Positions 15,896 through 27,342 of a stretch of 33,114 nt of DNA are shown in pieces. Numbering within the stretch: the stretch's first letter is position 1; each line of letters begins with the position of its first letter. Origin of the DNA: Flavobacteriales bacterium. GTDB taxonomy: Bacteria; Bacteroidota; Bacteroidia; Flavobacteriales_F; PHOS-HE28. The DNA is taken from the NCBI GenBank assembly GCA_016788285.1, contig JAEUSW010000010.1:1-33114 (forward strand). The letters run 5' to 3'. The notes beneath the pieces are model-generated. The model saw only the letters and a list, made by a program, of their open reading frames with translations, did not search any database and was not told the DNA's origin. The position numbers and the translations under genes are program-made.

Positions 15896-16129
15896 CTACT
15901 CCGCGAGCACCAGCACGGTGTTGCGGCTCACCTCCACCACGCCGCCCTTCACCGCGAAGGACTGCTCGCCCTTGGCCGTGCGCAGCTTCACCTCACCGGC
16001 CTTCAGCACGGTGATCAGGGGCGCGTGGTTCTCCAGGAACCCCATGCTGCCGTCGACGCCGGGCACGCCGACGTACGAGGCCTCGCCTTTAAAGAGCTCC
16101 TTGTCCGGGGTGATGATCTCGACTCTCAT
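15896..16129 (-). CDS. atpC: F1 ATP synthase epsilon subunit (short form)
   Basis: This is the epsilon subunit of the F1 rotor, which couples gamma to the c-ring. It has 77 residues: MRVEIITPDKELFKGEASYVG, then GSMGFLENHAPLITVLKAGEV and VEVSRNTVLVLAE. That is the whole N-terminal beta-sandwich domain. The C-terminal helical hairpin of E. coli epsilon (about 140 residues in total), which inhibits ATP hydrolysis, is absent. Short epsilon subunits are, from memory, usual in Bacteroidota. It follows atpD by 54 bases, filled by an 8-base ATG ladder. The pair is separate from the other atp genes, as is common in the phylum. Confidence 0.93.
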   Translation of the reverse strand: MRVEIITPDKELFKGEASYVGVPGVDGSMGFLENHAPLITVLKAGEVKLRTAKGEQSFAVKGGVVEVSRNTVLVLAE

Positions 16130-16183
16130 CTGTTCATGTGCTCATGGGCGCATGTGCACATGTGCACATGGCCGCATGGTTCA

Positions 16184-16184
<1 letters not shown>
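16130..16184 (-). repeat. 8-base ATG ladder between atpD and atpC
   Basis: On the minus strand, ATG triplets begin at 16184, 16177, 16169, 16161, 16153, 16145 and 16137, and the eighth, at 16129, is the atpC start. Spacing is 8 bases except for the first step of 7. The unit is roughly ATGNNCNC, with ATGTGCAC twice. The first ATG overlaps the atpD stop (TGATGA). Because 8 is not a multiple of three, the ATGs fall in rotating frames. The reading from 16161 and 16137 ends in a TGA overlapping the atpC ATG (ATGA). Confidence 0.85.
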
Positions 16185-19286
<3,102 letters not shown>

Positions 19287-19290
<4 letters not shown>

Positions 19291-22040
19291 CGCACCATCA
19301 AGCTCGTTCGGGCCATCACCACACCGCGCTCATCCACGCAGGCCAGGTCGTAGAGGCCGGGGGGCAGTGCGACCAGCTCCAGATGGGGCATGCCGCTACG
19401 GCCCCAGGCCACCACACGGCCCAGGGCATCGGTGAGCCGCAGGCGGCTGCCGGCGTGCAGGCCGGCGTAGGTCACCTGCACACGGTCCGTGGCCGGGTTG
19501 GGCCAGGCGATGAGCCCCTCCGCTGGGCCGGGTGCGTCGGTGGCGCTCACCACCAATTCACGCAAGCTCAGCCGGGCGACGAAGGCATCGCTGTTGTCGG
19601 TGTTCAGGCTACCGGAGGTCAGGCTGGGTTCGCAATAGGAGACCCCGGGGTAGGGGCAGCGGTCGTCATAGCTCCAGCCCCCGGCGCTGCCACCCCAATA
19701 GAGGGCCTCGCCTTCCACCAAGGCAAGTCCGTAGCCGAAGTCGTTGCCCCAATCGATCTTCCAGGCGTCCTGTACATCGCTCATGTGATCGAAGCGACTG
19801 CCGAACACGGTGCTCCAGAACAAGCTGTGGTCGTTGAGGAAACAGGCCAGCACCACTTGGGTTTGGGAATTCCCGTCCAAGGTATTGTATGGCAGGTAGT
19901 AGAACGGCGTGGCAGGCACCGTGGGGAAGGAGGCCGGTGCGGGTTGGGTGAGCTGGGCCACGATGCCCAGCAGGTAAAGGTGACCGTCGCCGTCATGGCG
20001 CAGGTGGTAGAACCGGCAGAGGTCAAAGGGGTGCCAATTGGTGTAGGCCAACAGCCGCACCTCCTCGGCATATTCATCGCCGTTGCCACCGAAGAAGGTG
20101 CCCCAGAGCAGTTGTCCGTTCAGCAGGTCGAACTCCGCCAGGTAATGGTCCTGATGGTTCTGCACATCCTCCACCCAGGGGTTGAGGCCGCCCGGGTTGC
20201 AGATGGAGATGGCCCCCGGGGCGGCGGTGCAGGCGTTCACCACCGGCGGCTGGTCACCGCGCCCCACGCCCAGCACCGTCACACGGCCGTCATGCACCGA
20301 GGCGGCGTAAAGCCCTTTCAGCCCATTGAGGTTGGTGGTCCACGCCGGTTCACCCAGGAAGGGGCCCAGCCGGAAGCTGGCCAGAAAGCCGTTCTCCGAG
20401 CCGGTGCCCACCTGCTGAAAGAGGCCCGGTGGTCCTTGCTGGGGCATCGTGCCGGAGGTGCGGCCCACCAGCACAAGGGCCTCTTCGGTGCTGGAGGGCC
20501 CGGTGGGTTGGAACAGGTACGCCAGATCGTAGGCCTCATCGTCCGCCGGACTGCCGTAGAAGGTGCTCCATTGCATGGCGTACCCACTGGTGAGGGCCAC
20601 GAGAAAGCAGTCCGTACCACCCGCGCTGGCGACCTGCTGGTAGTTGGCCGTGGCCGGGTCGCAGAGCGGCAGGCTGTTCACCGTGGCGTTGCAGGCGTTG
20701 TAGCCGCCCGTGCTCGTGCTGGTGGTTCCGGCCAAGAAGGTCCGGCCGTTCACGTCCTCCTCGATCGCGGCGATCAGGTCCACCCCACTGCCGCCAAAAT
20801 ACGTGGAACGCTGAATGGTGCCGATCAACGGATCGAACGCGGCAAGGACACCATCCGTGGTGCCGCTCAGGCTTGTCTGGTAGAAGGTCCCATCCATGGG
20901 ATCATTCGGCGGCCACCGGTACAGGTCCTCGCTGGTGGTCCACCCAACGGCGTACAGGCGGCTGTTGTTGTTGCTGACCCGCAGTTCGGTGAACCGTTCC
21001 CGGTCCGAGCCGCCATAGTACGTGACCCAATCGCGCGTGGCATCCTGCACTGGGTTGCCCGGCGCATAAAGAAAGCGCATGATGTAGGCGTCCCAAAGAC
21101 CGCCTTGGTAGGCCAGGGCACCGGGGGTCACGGGGTAGCTGGGGTCGTCGGAGCTGCCCGCCAGGTAGACCGAGCCGTCGTCGGCCGCGGCGAGCGCATT
21201 GCCGTGGTCGTCCACTGTGGAGGGCAGGTCCGTGCCCACCATGGTGCTCCACTCCAGGTTGTCCGATCCACCGCCTCCGCCGCCGGCCAGCGGGGGCGGG
21301 CCGATCGCGAACACCAAGGGTTTGCTGCTGTCGTAGCTCCCAAAGGTGAACGATACCAGTCCTCCACCGTCGCTGGCGTCGTAGCTGGGCGTCCAGGCCA
21401 CAGGGATCAGCACATCGTTGGGTCCGAGTTGGTAGGCGAAGGCTTCTTCCAGCTTCAGGAAGCGTTGGCCGAGGTATACCCTGAGCATGCCTTGCACGTC
21501 TACGCCCAGGCTGTCCTGGCCGGAAAAGAAGAGCTGCACCGCACTGGGGTCCGCACCCGGCCTGAACACAAAGGTCATCTTGTGACCGGCCGACCCGTAA
21601 TGGTGCTGCAGGTCCACGCGTGGGTAGATGTCCACGCGTTTGATGCCTCGGTACGCTTGGACCCCGGTGATGCCCGTGCCTGTATGAGCCAGGTAGTAGT
21701 TGGCCAAGCCCCCCGTCTCTCCCAAGGTCAGTGTGGTGGCCTGGGGATCGAAGTCTTCGCCCACAAAGGCCATATTCACGCTCCAGATGGTATCTGTGCT
21801 GGCCATGGCCCACGTCACGCTCGCATCCTGGTGCAACCAGCTCTTGATGGGCGCGTTCTCAGAAGAGTGGGCGACGGTGGTCACCACCTGGCCATCGGTG
21901 TCCAAGGTCTGTCCCGCTTCACGGCGGAACCAGGCCGATCCTATGGTGTCATTCTGATGGTCGATGATCTGCGCGTCCAGTGGCACGGAAGGTGCCATCA
22001 TCAGGACGATCATGGCTCGAACTGCGTTCGTCGTGTTCAT
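19287..22040 (-). CDS. Large SBBP-type propeller protein with T9SS sorting domain
   Basis: This secreted protein has 917 residues. A signal peptide (MNTTNAVRAMIVLMMAPSVP...DAQ) precedes an N-terminal domain that ends in a six-glycine linker (LAGGGGGGSDN). The next 500 or so residues are repeated units such as WSTMVGTDLPSTVDDHGNAL, VTYYGGSDRERFTEL, RSTYFGGSGVDLIAAI and WSTFYGSPADDEAYDL. This W.T..GG...D......D..G..Y..G pattern is that of SBBP beta-propeller repeats. The sorting domain is LIAWPNPATDRVQVTY...LRLTDALGRVVAWGR...PPGLYDLACVDERG...SLMVR. The gene is first in a two-gene operon and divergent from ribF. SBBP proteins are surface proteins of unknown binding specificity. Confidence 0.85.
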
Positions 22041-22176
22041 GGTAAATCGGATCGTTGATCGATCGATCCTACGAACGAATCATGGGATCTCAAAATTCAT
22101 GTGGCAGATGGTGGGCCGCACACACGCCAGGTTCCGTCGATCAGCGGATCCCCCGCCCTTCCGACCTTCGCCCCCG
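22041..22176. other. Divergent intergenic region with GATC-rich palindrome
   Basis: This gap separates the minus-strand SBBP gene from ribF. It holds GGATCG (22049-22054) and CGATCC (22064-22069) around a nine-base loop, with four GATC sites in about 20 bases, directly upstream of the SBBP gene. It could be an operator or a leader hairpin; nothing else is evident apart from the ribF -7 element. Confidence 0.3.
22163..22170 (+). promoter_or_regulatory. -7-like element GACCTTCG before ribF
   Basis: GACCTTCG ends six bases before the ribF ATG at 22177. It is identical to the box at the Kelch gene and suggests a leaderless transcript. Confidence 0.45.
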
Positions 22177-23121
22177 ATGCAGGTGCACACCGACCTCGAA
22201 CGGTTCACGGGCGTGGAGCGCCCCGTGCTCACCACCGGCACCTTCGACGGGGTTCACCGGGGGCACCGCGTCATCCTCGACCGGCTGAACCAGGTGGCGC
22301 GGCGCGAAGGGGGCAGCTCGGTGCTGTTCACCTTCCACCCGCATCCGCGCATGGTGCTCTTCCCCACGGACAACGACCTCAAGCTGCTGAGCACGCAGAA
22401 GGAGAAGATCGCCCTGCTGGAGGCCGCCGGGGTGGACCACCTGCTGGTGATCCCGTTCAGCCGCGCCTTCAGCCGCCTGAAGGCGCTGGAGTACGTGCGC
22501 GACGTGCTGGTGGAGGCCATCGGGGTGCACGCCCTGGTGATCGGCCACGACCACCGGTTCGGGCGCAACCGCGAGGGCGACATCCAGCTGCTGCGGCAGC
22601 TGGGCGAGGTCTATGACTTCCAGGTGGAGGAGATCCCCGCCCATGAGGTGGACCATGTGCAGGTGAGCAGCACCAAGGTGCGGCAGGCGCTGCTGGAAGG
22701 CGATGTGCGCGCGGCGGCCAGCTACCTGGGCTACGCCTACACGCTGGGCGGGGTGGTGGTGAAGGGCGATCAGCGCGGCCGTGCCATCGGCTTCCCCACG
22801 GCCAACCTGGGCCTGGTGGACCCCTTCAAGCTGGTGCCGGCCAACGGCGTGTACGCGGTCACCGCCACGCTGCGCGGCCGGAGCTTCCCGGGCATGCTCA
22901 ACATCGGGGTGCGGCCCACCGCGGTGCACGACGGCGAACGCACCATCGAGGCCCACCTTTTCGGGCTGGACCACGAGGTGTACGGCGAGCCCCTGGAGCT
23001 GCGGTTGCATGCCCGTCTGCGCGACGAACGCACGTTCCCCGGCCTGGATGCGTTGAAGGAACAGCTCCACCGCGACCGCGAGGCCGCCCAGGCGGCGCTG
23101 AACGCCCTGTCCGCGTCATAG
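22177..23121 (+). CDS. ribF: Bifunctional riboflavin kinase / FAD synthetase
   Basis: This 314-residue enzyme phosphorylates riboflavin to FMN and adenylates FMN to FAD. The N-terminal nucleotidyltransferase domain shows GTFDGVHRGH (21-30), the HxGH-like motif of FAD synthetases, followed by FTFHPHPRMVLFP and VIGHDHRFGRNREGD. The C-terminal flavokinase domain begins near GYAYTLGGVVVKGDQRGRA and includes the GFPTANL motif (about 205-211) and GMLNIGVRPT. Length is normal. The ATG at 22177 begins six bases after a -7-like box; an upstream frame extension overlaps the divergent gene and is rejected. It heads an operon with the LRR and PnuC genes, gaps 9 and 13 bases. Confidence 0.95.
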   Translation: MQVHTDLERFTGVERPVLTTGTFDGVHRGHRVILDRLNQVARREGGSSVLFTFHPHPRMVLFPTDNDLKLLSTQKEKIALLEAAGVDHLLVIPFSRAFSRLKALEYVRDVLVEAIGVHALVIGHDHRFGRNREGDIQLLRQLGEVYDFQVEEIPAHEVDHVQVSSTKVRQALLEGDVRAAASYLGYAYTLGGVVVKGDQRGRAIGFPTANLGLVDPFKLVPANGVYAVTATLRGRSFPGMLNIGVRPTAVHDGERTIEAHLFGLDHEVYGEPLELRLHARLRDERTFPGLDALKEQLHRDREAAQAALNALSAS

Positions 23122-23130
23122 CCCTGCACC

Positions 23131-23805
23131 ATGTCCATGCCCATCACCACCGCCACGCAGCGCCGGCCTCCGGTCGTCGTCCGCCGGCCGCTCCGCGCCC
23201 ACCTCGTCCTTCGTTCCTTGTTCTTGTTCCTTCTTCCGTTCTCCTTCACCCTTTCGGCCGAGGCCCAGCCCCTGCCGCAGTCCACGCTGGACACCGTGCG
23301 CACCTACCGCAGCCTGGAGCGCGCGCTGGCCGAGCCGATGCTGGTGTACCGCCTGGACCTGAGCAAGCAGAAGCTGAAGGCCGTGCCCGAGGAACTGCGC
23401 CGCCTGCCCAACCTCAACGCGCTCGACCTGGGCCGCAACAAGCTGAAGGAGCTGCCCGCCTGGTTCACCGACCTGGCGAATCTGCAGGAGCTGACCTTGA
23501 GCGGCAACAAGCTGGTCGACTTCCCCAAGGTGATCTGCGGGCTGCGCCACCTGAAGCGGCTGGACATGAGCCGCAACGCGCTCACCGGGCTTCCGGCCTG
23601 CCTCGGCCGCCTCCAGGAGCTCACCAGCCTCGACCTGTGGAGCAACGACCTGGCCACCTTCCCCGAAGAGCTGGACCAGCTGGAGGCTCTGCGCTATGTG
23701 GACCTGCGGGTGATCCAGTTCAGCCCCAAGGAGATGGAGCGCATCGCCGAGCTGTGGCCACGAGCGAAGATCCAGTTCAGCGCGCCGTGCAACTGCGGCA
23801 TGTGA
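23131..23805 (+). CDS. Exported leucine-rich-repeat protein
   Basis: This 224-residue protein has a basic start and a long hydrophobic signal segment (LRSLFLFLLPFSFTLSAEAQ, ending near residue 46). Five or so leucine-rich repeats fill about residues 70-190, of the form L..L.LG.NKLKELP..., such as LNALDLGRNKLKELPAWF and LTSLDLWSNDLATFPEEL. The C-terminus is Cys-containing (FSAPCNCGM). LRR proteins bind other proteins; the target here is unknown. An alternative start at 23137 would remove only two residues. It sits between ribF and the PnuC gene with short gaps, but a link to vitamin metabolism is only positional. Confidence 0.8.
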   Translation: MSMPITTATQRRPPVVVRRPLRAHLVLRSLFLFLLPFSFTLSAEAQPLPQSTLDTVRTYRSLERALAEPMLVYRLDLSKQKLKAVPEELRRLPNLNALDLGRNKLKELPAWFTDLANLQELTLSGNKLVDFPKVICGLRHLKRLDMSRNALTGLPACLGRLQELTSLDLWSNDLATFPEELDQLEALRYVDLRVIQFSPKEMERIAELWPRAKIQFSAPCNCGM

Positions 23806-23818
23806 GCGTGCGCCGCGG

Positions 23819-24412
23819 ATGAGCCCCTTCGCCTGGAGCCTGCTGGAAGCCGTGGCCGCCGCGGGCAACCTGGCCTACACGGTGCTCATGCTCTACGAGC
23901 GGCGCATCGGCTGGCTCTTCGGCATCGCGGCGTCGGCCCTGGGCATCGCGCTCTTCCTGCACCAGCAGGTGTACGCGCAGGTGGCGCTGAACGGCGTGTA
24001 CGTGATCATGGGCGCCTACGGCTGGTGGTCGTGGGGCCGCGGCCCGGGGGCCGAGCTGCCCATCGTCCGCCGCGGGGCCGTCTTCCACGCGACCGTCATC
24101 GCATCGGGACTGGCGGGCACCGTGGTGCTGGCGCTGCTGCTGCGCTGGCTTCCGGATGCGCAGCATGTGGCGATGGACGGCTTCGCCACGGCCTTCAGCC
24201 TGCTGGCCACCTGGATGCTGGCGCGCAAGGTGCTGGAGAACTGGGCCTACTGGATCGTGGCCGACGCCGTGGCCATCGCGCTCTTCGCCCTGCTCGGGCT
24301 GTGGTGGTACGTGGGCCTGTATGCGGTGTACGTGGTGCTCTCGGCCTCGGCGCTGCGACGCTGGCATCGGCAATGGCAGGAGGCACGGCCACCCGCCCGG
24401 GGCCCGGCCTGA
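23819..24412 (+). CDS. pnuC: PnuC-family nicotinamide riboside (or related vitamin) transporter
   Basis: This 197-residue membrane protein has about seven helices. Family motifs are GWWSWGRG (68-75) and TWMLARKVLENWAYWIVAD (131-149); NWxYWxxxD is a PnuC signature. PnuC proteins carry nicotinamide riboside by facilitated diffusion, while the Bacteroidota paralogue PnuT carries thiamine and is normally under a TPP riboswitch. No riboswitch lies upstream here, and a NadR-like kinase is encoded at 29266, so nicotinamide riboside is the better guess. It follows the LRR gene by 13 bases and is convergent with the carotenoid fusion gene, eight bases away. Confidence 0.87.
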   Translation: MSPFAWSLLEAVAAAGNLAYTVLMLYERRIGWLFGIAASALGIALFLHQQVYAQVALNGVYVIMGAYGWWSWGRGPGAELPIVRRGAVFHATVIASGLAGTVVLALLLRWLPDAQHVAMDGFATAFSLLATWMLARKVLENWAYWIVADAVAIALFALLGLWWYVGLYAVYVVLSASALRRWHRQWQEARPPARGPA

Positions 24413-24420
24413 CCGATGGC

Positions 24421-25800
24421 TCAGTCCGCGCCCCGGCCGGGCACGGGCGGCGGCAGGTCGCCGTGCGCGCGCTGCAGCGGCCGCTCGTAGAAGGTGACGG
24501 TGAGCAGCAGGAAGAACAGCAGGTACATGCTGTCCTCCAGCGGGATGGTGCCCACGCGGATGCCCAGGTTCTCGGCGTCGTTGTACCACACCACCGGTTC
24601 ATCCAGCAGCGTGCCGGTGAGGATGCCGTTGACCAGCACGAAGGGGACCAGGTTCACCGCATAGGCCAGCAGAAAGCGGCCCAGGTAGGGGCTGCGCAGC
24701 ACGAACACATGCACGGCCAGCAGGGCGGCGGTGCACAGGAAGGTGATCGCGGTGTAGATGCGGTCGATGTGGACGCCCCCCACCGCGGTGAGCACCACGA
24801 TGAGGGCGATGGCCAGCGGACGGGCCGCGCGCCCCAGCACGTCGCGGCGCACGAAGTAGCGCATCACCTCGTAGATGAAGGTGCAGGAATAGGGCACCAC
24901 CAGGAAGAAGAGCCACTCCTCGATGGGCAGGCCGGCGATGTGCGGCCCGGTGAGGTAGCGCGGGTTGAAGCCCCACACGCCGGTGGCCGTGAAGATGGCG
25001 TCCCACGCGATGAAGGTGGCGGCCATCACGGCCGTGCCGGTGAACAGGCCGGGCCATTTGCGCCAGTACCGCACGCGGGGCTCGAAGCTGCGCAGCAGCG
25101 GGAAGCTCAGCGTGAAGAGGTCGAGCGCCAGATAGGTGTAGGCCTCGCGGCCCTGCAGCGCACCGATGCCGATGATGCCCGCGAAGAAGAAGAGCTGCGC
25201 GCCCAGCACCACGGGGGCCAGCGGGTTCGTGCGCTTCACCGGCAGCGTGAAGTAGGCGGCGAAGAAGACCGCGCTCACCGCGCCCCAGGCGATGTAGTTG
25301 CGCATGGGCACCACACCGCCGTCCCAGCTCCAGAAGCCCAGCTGCATGGCCACGGGCTCGATCACCAGGTCCACGCCCACCATCACCAGGGAGGCCACGG
25401 TGATGCGCGCCCAGGTGGGCAGGGCCACCCCGGCGATCAGCGGACCGATGCACAGCACGAGCAGCAGCCAGTTGACGCCGATCATCAGCGGTGTGTCCCA
25501 GAGCTTCACCCCCAGGGCATCGCCGTAGTGGTAGTGCCCGAAGATGACCCCGGTGCGCACGCCCGCCATCTCCACCAGGAAGCCCAGCACGAGCACGCCC
25601 ACCGCGAACGCCAAGGTGAGCGCATCGGGGCGGGTGTGCAGCAGAAGCAGCAGGGCGATGATCAGCAGCGTCACCGGGGTGAGCGGCACCAGGTGCCCGG
25701 CCCACGGGCTGGCGAGGCCGGCCAGGCCCACGGACTGCAGCACCACGATGATGAAGGTGGCGCGTCCTTCATCCAGGGTCCGGAGGAGGCGCTGCATCAT
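24421..25800 (-). CDS. CruF-like carotenoid hydratase fused to a CrtYcd-type lycopene cyclase
   Basis: This is a 459-residue, many-helix membrane protein with two enzyme modules. Residues 1-215 match CruF (DUF422), which hydrates the 1',2' double bond of a carotenoid end: GHYHYGDALGVKLWDTPLM (88-106), then DLVIEPVAMQLGFWSWDGG. Residues 217-442 match both halves of the heterodimeric CrtYc/CrtYd cyclase: GLPIEEWLFFLVVPYSCTF (about 290-308) and the second-half equivalent IPLEDSMYLLFF (419-430). The tail is Pro/Gly-rich. The ATG overlaps the upstream desaturase stop by four bases. The protein could both cyclise one end of lycopene and hydroxylate the other. Family calls are firm, the combined activity is inference. 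Confidence 0.85.
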   Translation of the reverse strand: MMQRLLRTLDEGRATFIIVVLQSVGLAGLASPWAGHLVPLTPVTLLIIALLLLLHTRPDALTLAFAVGVLVLGFLVEMAGVRTGVIFGHYHYGDALGVKLWDTPLMIGVNWLLLVLCIGPLIAGVALPTWARITVASLVMVGVDLVIEPVAMQLGFWSWDGGVVPMRNYIAWGAVSAVFFAAYFTLPVKRTNPLAPVVLGAQLFFFAGIIGIGALQGREAYTYLALDLFTLSFPLLRSFEPRVRYWRKWPGLFTGTAVMAATFIAWDAIFTATGVWGFNPRYLTGPHIAGLPIEEWLFFLVVPYSCTFIYEVMRYFVRRDVLGRAARPLAIALIVVLTAVGGVHIDRIYTAITFLCTAALLAVHVFVLRSPYLGRFLLAYAVNLVPFVLVNGILTGTLLDEPVVWYNDAENLGIRVGTIPLEDSMYLLFFLLLTVTFYERPLQRAHGDLPPPVPGRGAD

Positions 25801-27278
25801 GCGAGGGGCAGGGCTTCGGTGGCGATGCGGGCGCTCAACAGGCTCAGCGGGATGCCGCCGCCAGGGTGCACGCTGCCACCGCAGAAGTGAAGGCCGCGCA
25901 CCGTGGGATGGTCGTTGGGGTGGCGCAGGAAGGCCGCCCACGGCGTGTTGCTGCTGGTGCCGTAGATGGAGCCCTGGTGGCTGAAGGTGGCGGCCTCGAT
26001 GCCGGCGGGGTCCAGCACCTCCTCCACGGCGATCCGCGGCGCCAGGTCCACGCCCAGGGTGCGGCGCACCTTGTCCAGCACCGTGCGCCGCGCGCGCGCC
26101 ACCAGGGCGTCACGGTCCTGTCCGATGTGGCGCGGGGCGTTGATCATCACGAACCAGTTCTCGCAGCCGGGCGGCGCGTCTTCGGGGTCCTCCTTGCTGG
26201 TGATGTTGATGTACACCGTGGGGTCGTCGCCCAGGTCCAGCGTGTCGAACAGGTGGTGGAACTCAGCGCGGTAGTCCCGGCTGAAGAGGATGTTGTGCAG
26301 GCCCAGCTCGGGGAAGCCGCGGTCCACGCCCCAGTAGAAGACCAGCGCCGAGCTGCTCCGCTCCTGCCGCAGGGTGCGCTCCGGTGCGGGCAGGTCGGGC
26401 ATCAGCCTGCGGTAGGCCGGCTCCACGTCCATGTTGCACAGCACGGCATCGGCGTCCACGTCGGTCCCGTTCACCCGTACGCCCGCCACCCGTCGCCGGT
26501 CCGCGCTGAAGCGGATGCGCTCCACCGGCGCGCCGAAGTGGTACTGCACACCGAGCTCCGTGCCCAGGCCGTGCAACGCGTGCACGATGCGGCGCATGCC
26601 GCCCACCGCGTGGTAGGCGCCCCGGCCGTGCTCCAATCCGGGGATCATGCGCATGATCCCCGGGCTGCGGTGCGGATCGCTCCCGTTGTAGGTGGCGTAG
26701 CGGTCGAAGAGCTGCACGGCCTTGGGGTGGCGGAGGGCGCGGGTGTTCACGTCGTGCAGGCTGCCGAAGAGCTCCCGTGGACGTGCGGCCAGCAGGGCTT
26801 GCGACACGCCGCCGTTCCACAGGGTGCTCCAGCGGTGCAGCGAGTGCTCCAGGAAGGTGCGGCCCGTGCGGTCGAGCAGGGTGGAGGCCCGGTGCAGGTA
26901 CGCCCGGGTGGTCGCGCGGGGAACCTCCAGCACGCGTTCCAGCTCCTCCGCCAGGCGCTCCGGATCGGTCCAGCCCGTCACATGGGTGCCGTCCTCCCAC
27001 CAGTAGCGGAAGGCGACCTCCAAGGGGCGGTAGCTGAAGTGCGGGGCCATGGGCCGGCCGGCCAGGGTGAAGAGCTCCTCCACCAGATGGGGCAGGGTGA
27101 AGAGCGAGGGCCCCTTGTCGAAGCGGAAGCCGCCGAGCCGCAGCTCGGCCAGCTTGCCACCGGGCGTGGCGGCGGCCTCATAGGCGTCCACGCGGTAGCC
27201 CTTCACCGCCAGCCGGACCGCGGCGGCCAGCCCGGCCACGCCGGTGCCGATCACGACGGCGCGCGCAGGCTTCCCCAT
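25797..27278 (-). CDS. crtD: CrtI-family carotenoid desaturase, probably 1-hydroxycarotenoid 3,4-desaturase (CrtD)
   Basis: This 493-residue flavoprotein desaturates carotenoids. The N-terminal FAD fold is VIGTGVAGLAAAVRLA (9-24), with E34 and PGGKL (39-43); the C-terminal motif is FCGGSVHPGGGIPLSLLSA. FDKGPSLFTLPHLVEELF and LHNILFSRDYRAEF resemble what I recall of Bacteroidota CrtD (1-hydroxycarotenoid 3,4-desaturase) rather than their CrtI, which more often reads GPSWYWMPDVF. Overlap with a CruF-cyclase gene supports CrtD, because CruF and CrtD act in sequence. A CrtI role cannot be excluded. The ATG at 27278 lies five bases after TTCCTTTG. No crtB is in the window. Confidence 0.85.
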   Translation of the reverse strand: MGKPARAVVIGTGVAGLAAAVRLAVKGYRVDAYEAAATPGGKLAELRLGGFRFDKGPSLFTLPHLVEELFTLAGRPMAPHFSYRPLEVAFRYWWEDGTHVTGWTDPERLAEELERVLEVPRATTRAYLHRASTLLDRTGRTFLEHSLHRWSTLWNGGVSQALLAARPRELFGSLHDVNTRALRHPKAVQLFDRYATYNGSDPHRSPGIMRMIPGLEHGRGAYHAVGGMRRIVHALHGLGTELGVQYHFGAPVERIRFSADRRRVAGVRVNGTDVDADAVLCNMDVEPAYRRLMPDLPAPERTLRQERSSSALVFYWGVDRGFPELGLHNILFSRDYRAEFHHLFDTLDLGDDPTVYINITSKEDPEDAPPGCENWFVMINAPRHIGQDRDALVARARRTVLDKVRRTLGVDLAPRIAVEEVLDPAGIEAATFSHQGSIYGTSSNTPWAAFLRHPNDHPTVRGLHFCGGSVHPGGGIPLSLLSARIATEALPLA

Positions 27279-27283
27279 GGGCG

Positions 27284-27291
27284 CAAAGGAA
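27284..27291 (-). promoter_or_regulatory. -7-like element TTCCTTTG before the carotenoid operon
   Basis: TTCCTTTG keeps the full TTTG half of TAnnTTTG and ends five bases before the desaturase ATG. It drives the desaturase and, by overlap, the fusion gene. Confidence 0.45.
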
Positions 27292-27329
27292 CGAACGGGC
27301 CCCCGCGGTGGTTCGCGGAGGCCCGTTCG
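27292..27329 (-). terminator. Hairpin terminator of the 27343-29175 gene
   Basis: CGAACGGGCC (27292-27301) pairs with GGCCCGTTCG (27320-27329), and inner arms CCGCG (27303-27307) and CGCGG (27314-27318) extend the stem. It begins 13 bases after the stop at 27343 and precedes TTCCTTTG, which doubles as the next gene's -7 box. Confidence 0.65.
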
Positions 27330-27342
27330 CGCGGCGAGGTGA

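Noticed and set aside
16151-16170. CRISPR-like or regulatory array in the ATG ladder
   Set aside because: The unit is only 8 bases with no spacers; it is a simple tandem repeat.
24025-25890. Long open frame on the plus strand opposite the carotenoid fusion gene
   Set aside because: His/Gln/Gly/Ala-rich translation with no domains, overlapping clear coding sequence on the other strand; a high-GC artefact.
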